From contig NZ_CP014518.1 of the NCBI RefSeq assembly GCF_001577305.1, forward strand, positions 558,001 to 622,000: 64,000 nucleotides of DNA. Reading direction: 5' to 3'. Made by a program: the position numbers and the translations under genes. Below the pieces are notes generated by a model. That model saw nothing but the letters and a program-made list of their open reading frames with translations. It was not told where the DNA came from and searched no databases. The first letter of the stretch is position 1. Every line of letters starts with the position of its first letter. Below, piece by piece: positions 1 through 10,377 of this stretch. Source of the stretch: Sinomonas atrocyanea (GTDB lineage: Bacteria; Actinomycetota; Actinomycetes; Actinomycetales; Micrococcaceae).

Positions 1-186
1 TGCGGTGCCGCTCGCCGCAGCATCGGAGGGGGCCGGCGCGCCGATCAGGGCATGGGCGGCCTGCTGCACCGGTGCCGGCAGGGAGCCGGCGTAGGCGGCG
101 GCCGCGGTGCCCCCGGCGGCCAGGGCGCCGGCAGCGACGGCCCCGGCGGTGATCTTGCTGGTGACCAGCGCGGTGAAGAGCGACAT
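1..186 (-). CDS. Small exported or membrane-anchored hypothetical protein (partial)
   Basis: The frame starts at an ATG (184-186) preceded by a good GGAGGG ribosome site and runs off the left edge of the window, so only the first 62 residues are seen. The N terminus is a hydrophobic, Ala/Gly-rich stretch (residues about 8-36) that could be a signal peptide or membrane anchor. It is followed by a segment reading PAPVQQAAHALIGAPAP. I do not recognise the family. Alanine-rich proteins of this style are common in Micrococcaceae, but the function cannot be stated from this fragment. Confidence 0.6.
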   Translation of the reverse strand, partial: MSLFTALVTSKITAGAVAAGALAAGGTAAAAYAGSLPAPVQQAAHALIGAPAPSDAAASGTA

Positions 187-273
187 GGAACCCTCCGGAG
201 GAGACGGCGTGGAAGGCCGGGCAGGACCTCCCTGCGCGGCCGCGGCGGGAGCCTTGCCAGCGCCTGCCTGCGG

Positions 274-293
274 CCCCTCTATCGTCAGAGGGG
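274..293. promoter_or_regulatory. Small inverted repeat upstream of the first gene
   Basis: CCCCTCT and AGAGGGG flank six bases (perfect 7-bp arms). On the minus strand GTAACC lies just upstream, so the stretch could hold the promoter and an operator of the gene ending at 186, or the repeat could be a leader hairpin. Apart from this I see nothing in 187-346. Confidence 0.3.
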
Positions 294-346
294 TCCAAAA
301 GGTTACGCCCCGGCTGAGAATTTCTTCAGGGCTTTTTGCGGGCGCT

Positions 347-793
347 CTAGCCTGCGAGCCTCAGGACTCCGAGCCCCAGGACCCCGAGCCAGATCAGGCC
401 CGCGACCTTGAGGAGCTCGAGGCCCACGTAGGTGAGGTGCAGCAGGTGCCGGGGCATGCTGCCGCTCAGGTTTCCGCCGGTCACCCGGCGGTCCATCCGC
501 GGCCGGAGCCACGCGACGTCGAGCGCGATGATCACCGCGAGCACGATGCCGAGCGTCCACCCCGCGGCCGAGGATGCCGTCCCGCCGAGCGCGAGCGCGA
601 GGAGCACGGCCGCGGCGAGCACGCACTCGACGAGGTTGAGCGCCCTGAACACGAGCCTGCCGATCCCCACGCCGAGCTCGATCGTGATGCCCGGTGCGCG
701 GAACTTGAGCGGCGCCTCGATGAAGGAGATCGCCAGGACCATGCCCAGCCACACAAACGCCGCCGCCACCAGGACGGCTGTCGCGACAGCCAT
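347..793 (-). CDS. Conserved integral membrane protein, unknown function
   Basis: A 148-residue protein with about four hydrophobic segments (near residues 2-22, 45-65, 70-92 and 125-145). Polar conserved-looking stretches lie between them, such as SFIEAPLKFRAPG after the first helix and LRPRMDRR after the third. The ATG at 791-793 follows a GAGGTG ribosome site. No in-frame upstream start looks better; a longer ATG at 800 is in another frame. Small four-helix proteins with an EAPLKF-type motif are widespread in bacteria, but I cannot name a function. It stands alone, with the methyltransferase at 862-1500 upstream on the same strand. Confidence 0.7.
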   Translation of the reverse strand: MAVATAVLVAAAFVWLGMVLAISFIEAPLKFRAPGITIELGVGIGRLVFRALNLVECVLAAAVLLALALGGTASSAAGWTLGIVLAVIIALDVAWLRPRMDRRVTGGNLSGSMPRHLLHLTYVGLELLKVAGLIWLGVLGLGVLRLAG

Positions 794-861
794 GCGCCAT
801 TCACCTCGGAGGTCGAGAAGGATCATCCCCCTCGAGCCTAAATCAGCATCACGCATGCGTG

Positions 862-1500
862 TTAGTCGCCGGGGCTGCGCCTCGCCTTGAGGATCGCGTC
901 GGTGAGGACGGCCTTCTGTCCCTCGGGGCCGGTCGCCTCGCGGCCCTCGGAGGTGCTCGTCTCGATCGCCCAAAGGTCGGAGCGGAGGCCCAGCGAGGCG
1001 GCGAGCTCCTCCGCGGACGGCATGTGCTCGTCGTGGGGGTGGCGCGACCACGGCGGGAAGGCCGTGTGCCCCACCACGAAGAGCAGCCCGCCCGGCGCGA
1101 CCGCGCGCGTCGCCGCGAGCAGCACGCGCTCGCGGGGGAACTCGACGGGGGAGTGGAGGAAGGAGGCCGTCACGAGGTCGTAGGCCTCCTCCGGCTCCCA
1201 CTCGGCGAGGTCGCGGGCGAGCCAGGTGATCCGATCGGCGACGCCGGCCTCCTCCGCGTGCTCGGCGGCGCGGCCGAGGGCGACGGCCGAGACGTCCACT
1301 CCGGTGACAGTCCACCCCCGCTCGGCAAGCCAGATGGCGTCGGCACCCTCGCCGCAGCCGAGGTCGATCGCCCTGCCCGGCGCCACAGCACCCACCTCGC
1401 GCACGAGGGCACCGTTGGGCTTCCCGCTCCACACCCGCTGCCGCTCTGCATAGAACTCGTCCCAGAACTCGGATGGCCCGGGCTTGTGCTCGCTGTCCAT
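862..1500 (-). CDS. Class I SAM-dependent methyltransferase
   Basis: A 212-residue protein with the Rossmann-type SAM-binding motif I (AIDLGCGEGADA, residues about 44-55), an acidic motif II (VTGVDVSAVAL) and a downstream YDLVTASFLH segment. These mark a methyltransferase of the small cytosolic class I group (domain-25 type). The N terminus (SEFWDEFYAERQRVWSGKPN) resembles proteins annotated as thiopurine- or tellurite-resistance-type methyltransferases, but the substrate cannot be read from sequence. It is transcribed away from the DUF1918 gene and shares a 121-bp intergenic region with it. Confidence 0.85.
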   Translation of the reverse strand: MDSEHKPGPSEFWDEFYAERQRVWSGKPNGALVREVGAVAPGRAIDLGCGEGADAIWLAERGWTVTGVDVSAVALGRAAEHAEEAGVADRITWLARDLAEWEPEEAYDLVTASFLHSPVEFPRERVLLAATRAVAPGGLLFVVGHTAFPPWSRHPHDEHMPSAEELAASLGLRSDLWAIETSTSEGREATGPEGQKAVLTDAILKARRSPGD

Positions 1501-1555
1501 CCACCACTCCTATCCGGCCGCCGCCCCGATGCGCAAGGGGCCTTCCGCGGCAGAA

Positions 1556-1569
1556 GGGTCTCTCGGCCC
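1556..1569. promoter_or_regulatory. Candidate DosR-type box
   Basis: GGGTC-TCTC-GGCCC fits the pattern GGGnC-N4-GnCCC that I also find upstream of hsp20 (46887-46900). It lies 52 bp before the DUF1918 start. Flanking AA and TT extend the dyad slightly. Assignment to DosR is inference, based on the DosR-like regulator encoded at 52638-53315 and on Rv2629-like genes being DosR targets in Mycobacterium tuberculosis. Confidence 0.4.
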
Positions 1570-1621
1570 TTCCTCGCCCTCCAGTGCGCTCCGTACCCTT
1601 CCGGGAAGGAGGTGATCCGCC

Positions 1622-1810
1622 GTGAACGCAGTGCAAGGGGATCGGATCGTCATCCGTGGCCGGACCGTGGAATCGAAGGACCGGCACGGGGAAATCATCG
1701 AAGTCAGAGGCGCCAACGGCCAGCCGCCGTACCTCGTCCGTTTCGACGATGGCCACGAGACCGTGGTCTTCCCGGGCGGCGACTTCTCGGTCGAGAAGGT
1801 GGGTGGGTGA
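1622..1810 (+). CDS. DUF1918 domain protein
   Basis: A 62-residue protein made almost entirely of the DUF1918 fold: an N-terminal GDRIVIRGR strand, then DRHGEIIEV, then PPYLVRFDDGHETVVFPGGD. These are small SH3-like beta-barrels found mainly in actinobacteria; their role is unknown. The GTG start is chosen because an almost perfect anti-16S match (AAGGAGGTGATCC) ends 3 bases before it. Its stop lies 2 bases before the ATG of the Rv2629-like gene, and the alternative GTG of that gene overlaps the stop, so the two are certainly co-transcribed and probably coupled. Confidence 0.85.
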   Translation: MNAVQGDRIVIRGRTVESKDRHGEIIEVRGANGQPPYLVRFDDGHETVVFPGGDFSVEKVGG

Positions 1811-1812
1811 CC

Positions 1813-2907
1813 ATGCTGTCCTTGAAGAGCCTCGCCGAGACGCTCCGCGAGCCCGGCCCCTGGTGCACCGTCCACGCGGAGGTCAGCACCGGGACGGTGG
1901 CCACGCACGAGGCCACCGAGGTGCTCGCGAACAACGTCTCACGTGCGGTCACCGAGGCCGGCGGCTCGGACGCCGACGCGCGGGCGGCCGAGCAGCTTCA
2001 GTGGGCAGCCATCGGTGAGCCCGGGCCGGTCTCGCGGTTCGTGCTCATCCGCAACGGCCAGGTCGTGGTCAACGAGCTGCTTCCGGGCGCCCCCGGGCGC
2101 CCGGTCGTCGAGGTCGGTCCGATCCCCGATCTGCTGCCGCTCGCCGAGGTCCAGAACACCGATGTCGAGTACCTGCTCGTGCAGGCGGAGCGCGCCGATG
2201 CGGAGATCGGCCGTTACCGGGCGTCCGCGCGGTCGGCCCTCGGCAGCGAGGAACTCCACGGGGAGACCGAGAACCTCACGAAGGTCCCCCTCGGCGGCTA
2301 CTCCCAGGGCAAGTACCAGCACCGCACCGAGGAGGTCTGGCGGCGCAACGGCGCCGACGTCGCCGCCGAGGTCAACCGCCTTGTCGAGGAGGGCGGGGTG
2401 CAGCTGGTGGTCCTGGCAGGCGACGAGCGCGCGCGGCTCATGGTGCAGGAGGCGCTGAGTGAGCGCGCGGCCGGTCTCGCCCAGGCCGTGGACATGAATT
2501 CCTCTGCCCCCGGAGCAGACCAGGAGCGGTTCGCCGAGGAGGTCGACGCGGTGGTCGCGGAAACGGCCGGCCGCCGTGCACAGGATGCGCTCACACGGGT
2601 CGCGGACGGGATCGGGCGGAGCTCGGCCGGGGGCTGGGCGGAGACCGTCAACGCGCTGCGCGAGGCGCGGGTCGGAACCCTGGTCCTCTGCCCGGAGGCG
2701 ATCCAGGGCAAGAGCCTGCTCGCTCTGGGCGCGGAACCGTGGATCGCCGAGTCGGAGGACGGCGCCGTCGGCGCACCGCCGCTCGGCGAGGCCGACGCGG
2801 CCGCGGCCCTGCTCCGCGCCGCCGTCCTGACCAACGCGGACACCGTCCTCGTGCCTTCCGGCGCGCTCGACGGCGGATCCGCCGCCGCTGCGCTCCTGCG
2901 CTGGTAG
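1813..2907 (+). CDS. Rv2629-like protein of the bacterial eRF1-like (baeRF2) family
   Basis: A 364-residue soluble protein resembling M. tuberculosis Rv2629 and the bacterial archaeo-eukaryotic-release-factor-like group. Supporting segments are PVSRFVLIRNGQVV near residue 75, VPLGGYSQGKYQHRTEEVW near 158-176 (a conserved linker in this family), and a C-terminal domain with VQLVVLAGDERARLM and TLVLCPEAIQG. Family members are related to Vms1/ANKZF1-type peptidyl-tRNA hydrolases, so a role at stalled or hibernating ribosomes is plausible but unproven here. It is translated with the DUF1918 gene. ATG 1813 is preferred; GTG 1807 would add two residues. In Mycobacterium this family belongs to the hypoxia (DosR) regulon. 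Confidence 0.75.
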   Translation: MLSLKSLAETLREPGPWCTVHAEVSTGTVATHEATEVLANNVSRAVTEAGGSDADARAAEQLQWAAIGEPGPVSRFVLIRNGQVVVNELLPGAPGRPVVEVGPIPDLLPLAEVQNTDVEYLLVQAERADAEIGRYRASARSALGSEELHGETENLTKVPLGGYSQGKYQHRTEEVWRRNGADVAAEVNRLVEEGGVQLVVLAGDERARLMVQEALSERAAGLAQAVDMNSSAPGADQERFAEEVDAVVAETAGRRAQDALTRVADGIGRSSAGGWAETVNALREARVGTLVLCPEAIQGKSLLALGAEPWIAESEDGAVGAPPLGEADAAAALLRAAVLTNADTVLVPSGALDGGSAAAALLRW

Positions 2908-2921
2908 GGCGCCGCCGGCAC

Positions 2922-2956
2922 GCCGCCCGCGCCGGTAGCCCGGCGGCGCGGGCGGC
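2922..2956. terminator. Bidirectional hairpin between convergent genes
   Basis: Perfect 13-bp arms GCCGCCCGCGCCG / CGGCGCGGGCGGC with a 9-base loop lie between the convergent genes ending at 2907 and 3006. There is no T tract, as is usual for hairpin terminators in very GC-rich actinobacteria. Confidence 0.55.
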
Positions 2957-3005
2957 GCCTCCGCGGGCTGTGTCTACGAGCAGCGGGCCCTACGCGCAGC
3001 GGCCC

Positions 3006-3746
3006 CTACGCGCAGCCGTCGGGGCCGCACGTGGCGCCGTCGAGCCCGTCGCCGTCCGTGCCGGCGGCCGCGGGGCTGACCATCACGAGGGGATTCGCCT
3101 CGCGCCATGCCGTCTCGAGGGCCTGCGCGAACAGCTCCGGCGGCTGGGCGCCGGAGACGCCGTACTTGTTGTCGAGGACGAAGAAGGGCACGCCCTGGAT
3201 GCCGAGCATCTGGGCCTGGCGGATGTCCGCGGCCACCGAGGCGCGGTACGTTCCGGCGTCGAGCGCGGCGGCGATCTCGTCGGCGTCGAGCCCTGCTGCC
3301 GTCCCGATCCGGAGGAGGACCTCGCGGGATCCGATGTCCTCCCCGTGCTCGAAGTGGGCCGAGAGCAGCGACTCCTTGACGGCGTCGGCCCTCCCGTGGG
3401 CGCCCTCGGCGTCCTTGGCCTTGGCGAGGTGGAGCAGCTCGTGCCCCGAGTGCGAATTCGCCACGACGATGCGGCCGAAGTCGTACTGCAGCCCTTCCTG
3501 CGCCGCGACCTGCGTGACCTGGTCGAACATCTCGGCCACGCGGTCGGCCGGTATGCCCTTGCGCTCGGAGAGGTACTCGAGCTCGGTGCCGTCGTAGTGG
3601 TCGGGGAGGGTCGGGTCGAGCTGATAGCTGTGCCACGTCACGGTGACCTGGTCCCCGTGGGGGAAGCCGGAGAGGGCAGTCTCGAAGCGGCGCTTGCCGA
3701 TGAAGCACCACGGGCAGGCGATGTCGGACCAGATGTCAACGTTCAT
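3006..3746 (-). CDS. DsbA/FrnE-family oxidoreductase
   Basis: A 246-residue thioredoxin-fold protein with the active-site CPWC at residues 12-15 (DIACPWCFIGKRRFE) and the helical insertion typical of DsbA/FrnE-type proteins. The cis-Pro region reads GIQGVPFFVLDNKYGVSGAQ. There is no signal peptide, so it should act in the cytoplasm as a thiol-disulfide oxidoreductase or isomerase; many relatives are annotated 2-hydroxychromene-2-carboxylate isomerase-like without proof. The C-terminal tail (DGATCGPDGCA) carries two further cysteines, possibly a second redox or metal site. It is divergent from the membrane protein at 3890. Confidence 0.85.
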   Translation of the reverse strand: MNVDIWSDIACPWCFIGKRRFETALSGFPHGDQVTVTWHSYQLDPTLPDHYDGTELEYLSERKGIPADRVAEMFDQVTQVAAQEGLQYDFGRIVVANSHSGHELLHLAKAKDAEGAHGRADAVKESLLSAHFEHGEDIGSREVLLRIGTAAGLDADEIAAALDAGTYRASVAADIRQAQMLGIQGVPFFVLDNKYGVSGAQPPELFAQALETAWREANPLVMVSPAAAGTDGDGLDGATCGPDGCA

Positions 3747-3810
3747 ATCCTGTGCAAGTCCGCCGCCGGTGCCGCTATTCCTGCCGGGCCGCCGGACCCT
3801 TGCGGACTTC

Positions 3811-3827
3811 TTCTACGAGGCGTAGAA
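3811..3827. promoter_or_regulatory. Perfect palindrome TTCTAC-N5-GTAGAA in divergent promoter region
   Basis: TTCTAC, five bases and GTAGAA form an isolated, fairly AT-rich dyad between the DsbA-like gene (start 3746, minus) and the membrane protein gene (start 3890, plus). A wider pair AAGTCCGC (3756-3763) / GCGGACTT (3802-3809) lies beside it. The shape resembles operators of winged-helix repressors such as BlaI/MecI, but no regulator gene is adjacent. Confidence 0.4.
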
Positions 3828-3889
3828 AGAAGGTGCCGGGAACCCCGGATCCGCCGGGATCTCCGGTCCAGAGGGACGAGGTGGGAGCG

Positions 3890-4384
3890 ATGACGACGCT
3901 CACCAGGAACTGGGCATTCCGGATCGCCGGGGGCGCGGGGCTCGTCGCTTTCGGGCTCTTCGCAGCGGTCTTCTTCGTCCCCCCGGACGTGGAGAAGGCC
4001 TGGGTCTACACGATCGGGTTCATGGTCGCCGTGCTCGCCGTGCTCCTCGCGGCCGCCTCCCGGCTCTCCGCGACCCACAGCAGGCTGGGCGTCAGGCCCC
4101 GCACGCGGCTCGGGTGGTGGGCGGTGGGGCTCGCCGCAGTCGGCCTCGTCCTCGCGGTCGCGCTGCCGGCCACGCTGATGCAGCTCGCGGCCACGATCGA
4201 AGGTCCGATGGTCGCCGCCTCCAATGTCGTGGTCCTCGGCTTCTTGGCCGCGATCGCGGCGGGCGTGGTGGGCGCGGTCGCGTGGTTCCGCCGGGCCGAG
4301 CGGTCCGTGCTCGTGCTGCTGACGATGCTCCCGGCGCTGTTCGCGCTCTACTTCCTCATCGGCGAATTCGTCTTCCCGCACTAG
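3890..4384 (+). CDS. Four-helix membrane protein, unknown function
   Basis: A 164-residue protein with four clear transmembrane segments (about residues 10-28, 38-58, 78-100 and 108-160 as two helices) and short Arg-rich loops (SRLSATHSRLGVRPRTRLGWW). I do not recognise the family. The ATG at 3890 follows GAGGTGGGAG; the frame is open further upstream but without a ribosome site. It has a divergent promoter region with a TTCTAC/GTAGAA dyad and ends before a bidirectional terminator. Confidence 0.65.
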   Translation: MTTLTRNWAFRIAGGAGLVAFGLFAAVFFVPPDVEKAWVYTIGFMVAVLAVLLAAASRLSATHSRLGVRPRTRLGWWAVGLAAVGLVLAVALPATLMQLAATIEGPMVAASNVVVLGFLAAIAAGVVGAVAWFRRAERSVLVLLTMLPALFALYFLIGEFVFPH

Positions 4385-4410
4385 CCCCGGCCCGCCGACG
4401 TCAGGGAAGG

Positions 4411-4461
4411 GTTGAGGGGCCGGCCCCTGCGCAGCACCACTACGCAGGGCGGCCCCTCAAC
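4411..4461. terminator. Bidirectional terminator hairpin
   Basis: Near-perfect arms of about 20 bases (GTTGAGGGGCCGGCCCCTGCG against CGCAGGGCGGCCCCTCAAC) with an 11-base loop lie between the convergent membrane protein gene (ends 4384) and aceB (ends 4550). Confidence 0.7.
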
Positions 4462-4549
4462 GGGTTTCCCGGTGCCCCCGCCCCCGTCCTTCGGGGTGCC
4501 TGTTGCGATTGAAGCGTGCGGGGTCCGGGAAGTCTTCGGACGGTGGCGG

Positions 4550-6232
<1,683 letters not shown>

Positions 6233-6249
6233 GGCGGTCTCCTGGTGGT

Positions 6250-6300
6250 GTACGACGGCGGTGGGCCGGGCAGCGCGTGCCGGCCCACCCGCCGTCGTGC
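6250..6300 (-). promoter_or_regulatory. Intercistronic hairpin between aceA and aceB
   Basis: Arms of about 20 bases (GTACGACGGCGGTGGGCCGG against CCGGCCCACCCGCCGTCGTGC, one bulge) form a very stable stem. No T tract follows on the minus strand, and the aceB ribosome site comes only a few bases later. It may be a partial terminator or an mRNA-processing and stabilising element that lowers aceB relative to aceA. Confidence 0.5.
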
Positions 6301-6307
6301 ATGCCTG

Positions 6308-7642
<1,335 letters not shown>

Positions 7643-7688
7643 GGCGGGTCTCCTTCGACTCGGTGCCTGATGGCTTCTTCGTGAGAAC

Positions 7689-7737
7689 AACTTTTCCGTC
7701 TCTGCAAGCCCTCCAACAGAGAAAAGTGCTGGAAAGA
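7689..7737. promoter_or_regulatory. Divergent aceA/ramB control region with inverted repeat
   Basis: The 96 bp between aceA and ramB carry an AT-richer dyad: CTTTTC-cgt-CTCTG at about 7691 and CAGAGAAAAG at about 7717. Each half loosely resembles the AACTTTGCAAA-type sites bound by RamB in corynebacteria. Position and content suggest joint control of aceA and autoregulation of ramB; binding itself is inferred. Confidence 0.4.
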
Positions 7738-7738
7738 A

Positions 7739-9274
7739 ATGCAGATCTTCACGTATTCTCAAGAAATGCCGCGTACGACGCCGTCCGCCCCCGCCCGCTC
7801 CTCGTGGAGCCGCCCCGCCGGGCCTCCTCCCGATGCCCAGAGCAGCGGGATCGACGTCATCAGCCTCGGCCGCAGGATCAGGCACCTGCGGAAGGCGGCC
7901 GGGCTCACGCTCGAGGAGCTCGGCGCGGCGGCGGGGGCTGCGGCGAGCCAGCTGAGCCTCATCGAGAACGGCAAGCGCGAGCCCAAGCTCAGCCTGCTGA
8001 CGCAGCTCGCGGGGGCGCTCGGGGTGGGGGTCGATGCCCTGCTCGGGACCGAGCCGCCCACCCGTCGCGCGGCCCTGGAGATCGAACTCGAGCGCTACCA
8101 GCGCAGCCCGCTCTACGAGAACCTGAACCTGCCGAAGATCCGCATCACGTCGCGGCTTCCACTCGATGTGCTGGAGTCCCAGCTGGGTCTGCTGCGCGAG
8201 CTCGAGCGCAAGATGAACGAGCAGGTCGCCACTCCGGAGGAGGCGCGGCGAGCGAACGGCGAACTGCGCCGGATGATGCGGGAGCGGGGCAACTACTTCC
8301 CCGAGTACGAGGCCGAGGCGCAGAAGGTCCTCGCCCAGGTGGGCTACACGTCAGGCCCCCTGAGCCAGCACACGATCTCGGACATCGCGACCCACCTCGG
8401 GTTCACGCTCTACCACGTGGGCGACCTGCCCCATTCGACCCGCAGCGTGACCGATCTGAAGAACCGCAGGATTTACCTCACCCACAACCAGCGCTCGGAC
8501 CACGATCCCCGCTCCGTGCTCCTGCAGGCGCTCGGCCACTACGTCCTCGGCCACGGGACGCCGCAGTCCTACGGGGACTTCCTCGCCCAGCGCGTGGCGA
8601 CGAACTACTTCGCGGCGGCCCTCCTGCTGCCCGAGCAGACCACGGTCGACTTCCTCCAGCGGGCCAAGACGGCCAAGGAGATCTCCGTCGACGACCTCCG
8701 CGACGCGTTCTCCGTGAGCTACGAGACCGCCGCCCACCGGTTCACGAACCTCGCCACCCAGCATCTCGGCCTCACGACGCACTTCCAGAAGACGCACCAG
8801 TCCGGGATCATCTACAAGGCCTACGAGAACGACGGCGTGAACTTCCCCATGGACCACACCGGGGCGATCGAGGGCCAGCCCTCGTGCAGGGCCTGGACGA
8901 GCCGCGCCGTGTTCGAGGTGCCGGACAAGTTCAGCTCCTACAGCCAGTACACCGACACGGTCACCGGCACCTTCTGGTGCACCGCCCGGACGGAGCGGAG
9001 CGCGAGCGGAGAGTTCTCGCTCAGCATCGGCGTCCCGTACCACCACGTGAAGTGGTTCCGCGGCAGGGAGACGACGGCGCGCGCGGTCTCACGCTGCCCC
9101 GATCCGGACTGCTGCCGCCGCCCGCCCGCCGAACTCAGCGAGCACTGGGCCGGCAACGCGTGGCCCTCGGCCCGGGCCCACTCTCACCTGCTGGCGGCCA
9201 TGCCGCCCGGCGCGTTCCCCGGTGTCGACGAGACCGAGGTGTACTCATTCCTCGAGGCGCACTCGGGCAGCTAG
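7739..9274 (+). CDS. ramB: RamB-type regulator of acetate metabolism (XRE plus IrrE-like)
   Basis: A 511-residue regulator with an N-terminal XRE helix-turn-helix (residues about 37-95; SLGRRIRHLRKAAGLTLEEL, SQLSLIENGKREPKLSLL), a central ImmA/IrrE-like domain (ALGHYVLGHG, a degenerate HExxH) and the C-terminal fatty-acyl-regulator domain with Cys-rich SRCPDPDCCRRP. This is the RamB architecture; RamB represses aceA/aceB and responds to carbon source. It is divergent from aceA. ATG 7739 has a weak GGAAAG site; ATG 7766 (9 residues shorter) is equally possible. The TAG stop lies inside the GCTAGC hexamer targeted by the adjacent IS481-family element, so the protein is intact. Confidence 0.9.
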   Translation: MQIFTYSQEMPRTTPSAPARSSWSRPAGPPPDAQSSGIDVISLGRRIRHLRKAAGLTLEELGAAAGAAASQLSLIENGKREPKLSLLTQLAGALGVGVDALLGTEPPTRRAALEIELERYQRSPLYENLNLPKIRITSRLPLDVLESQLGLLRELERKMNEQVATPEEARRANGELRRMMRERGNYFPEYEAEAQKVLAQVGYTSGPLSQHTISDIATHLGFTLYHVGDLPHSTRSVTDLKNRRIYLTHNQRSDHDPRSVLLQALGHYVLGHGTPQSYGDFLAQRVATNYFAAALLLPEQTTVDFLQRAKTAKEISVDDLRDAFSVSYETAAHRFTNLATQHLGLTTHFQKTHQSGIIYKAYENDGVNFPMDHTGAIEGQPSCRAWTSRAVFEVPDKFSSYSQYTDTVTGTFWCTARTERSASGEFSLSIGVPYHHVKWFRGRETTARAVSRCPDPDCCRRPPAELSEHWAGNAWPSARAHSHLLAAMPPGAFPGVDETEVYSFLEAHSGS

Positions 9275-9289
9275 CTGTACCCGGCTAGC
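9270..9289. repeat. Duplicated target hexamer with an 8-bp IS-end remnant
   Basis: Reading rightwards: GCTAGC (9270-9275, containing the ramB stop), TGTACCCG (9276-9283, identical to the first 8 bases of the element), GCTAGC (9284-9289), then the element itself. A third GCTAGC (10377-10382) follows the element. The left copy plus remnant looks like the footprint of an earlier insertion and imperfect loss, or of a tandem end. Confidence 0.75.
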
Positions 9290-10376
9290 TGTACCCGGTC
9301 AGGACGTTGGTGGCGGCGAGCCTGGTTGAACAAGGGAGAACCTCCGGGTGGGATGTGGCTTGTCTAAGGCCCACTCCAACCCGGAGGTTCTCATGTCCCA
9401 CCGTAATGCCCGCCTGACCGTCCATGGCCGAAAGCTGATCGTCGACCGGCACCGGGCCGGATGGAAGACGGCCCACATTGCCGCCGCGATGGGCGTCTCC
9501 CGCAAGTGCGTGAAGACCTGGATCGACCGGCACCGGGCCGAGGGCGAGGCCGGCCTGGAAACCCGCTCCTCACGTCCGCACTCGATGCCCACCCGGACCG
9601 CGCCCGAGGTCGAGCAGCAGGTCCTCGCCGCCCGGGCCGAGCACCGGCAGGGTCCCGACGTGCTCGGGGCGAAACTCGGCGTCCCGGCCAGGACTGTGTC
9701 GCGGATCCTGCGCCGGCACGGCGTGCCGCGCCTGCGCGAGTGCGATCCGATGACCGGGGAGGTGATCCGTTCCTCGAAGCAGACCGCGGTCCGCTACGAG
9801 CGTCAGCGGCCCGGCGAGCTGGTGCATATGGATGTGAAGAAGATCGGGCGCATCCCCGACGGCGGCGGCTGGCGCGCACTCGGCAGGGAAGCGACCGTGG
9901 ACCACAAGCACAAGAAGACACTGATCGGCTACGACTACGTCCACTCGCTGGTCGATGACCACTCCCGGCTGGCCTACTCCGAGATCCTCCCGGACGAGAA
10001 GGGCCCCACCTGCGCCGGCTTCCTCGAACGCGCCGCGGCCTACTTCGCGGCCAAGGGCATCGCCCGGATCGAGCGGCTCATGACCGACAACGCCTTCGCC
10101 TACCGCTACTCCAACGACCTCAAGGGCGTCTGCGCCGCACTGGAGATCAGACAGAAGTTTATCCGCCCCCACTGCCCCTGGCAGAACGGCAAAGTCGAAA
10201 GACTCAACCGCACCCTGGCCACGGAGTGGGCCTACCGCCAGGCGTTCACCAGCAACGAGCAGCGGACAGCAGCCCTTGCGCCCTGGATCGAGCACTACAA
10301 CACTGAACGCTGTCACAGCGCACTCGGAGGCAAACCCCCGACCAGCCGACTGCAACCAACCTGCTGACCGGGTACA
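9290..10376 (+). mobile_element. IS481-family insertion sequence, complete
   Basis: The element is 1087 bp long with imperfect terminal inverted repeats of about 25 bp. Both ends begin TGTACCCGGTCAG and continue GTTGGT with a few mismatches. It holds a single intact transposase gene and is flanked by a direct GCTAGC (9284-9289 and 10377-10382), taken as a 6-bp target duplication. The target is palindromic and supplied the stop codons of both neighbouring convergent genes, so insertion broke neither. Confidence 0.9.
9393..10367 (+). CDS. IS481-family transposase
   Basis: A 324-residue DDE transposase. An N-terminal helix-turn-helix pair (residues about 18-60; KTAHIAAAMGVSRKCVKTWI) precedes an integrase-core domain with the catalytic triad visible in LVHMDVKK (first Asp), RLMTDNAFAY (second Asp) and WQNGKVERLNRTL (Glu). 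The C-terminal YNTERCHSALGGKPP motif is typical of the family. The ATG at 9393 follows CCGGAGG; an upstream ATG (9348) lies inside the left terminal repeat region and is less likely. The frame is uninterrupted, so the element may be active. Confidence 0.95.
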   Translation: MSHRNARLTVHGRKLIVDRHRAGWKTAHIAAAMGVSRKCVKTWIDRHRAEGEAGLETRSSRPHSMPTRTAPEVEQQVLAARAEHRQGPDVLGAKLGVPARTVSRILRRHGVPRLRECDPMTGEVIRSSKQTAVRYERQRPGELVHMDVKKIGRIPDGGGWRALGREATVDHKHKKTLIGYDYVHSLVDDHSRLAYSEILPDEKGPTCAGFLERAAAYFAAKGIARIERLMTDNAFAYRYSNDLKGVCAALEIRQKFIRPHCPWQNGKVERLNRTLATEWAYRQAFTSNEQRTAALAPWIEHYNTERCHSALGGKPPTSRLQPTC

Positions 10377-10377
10377 G

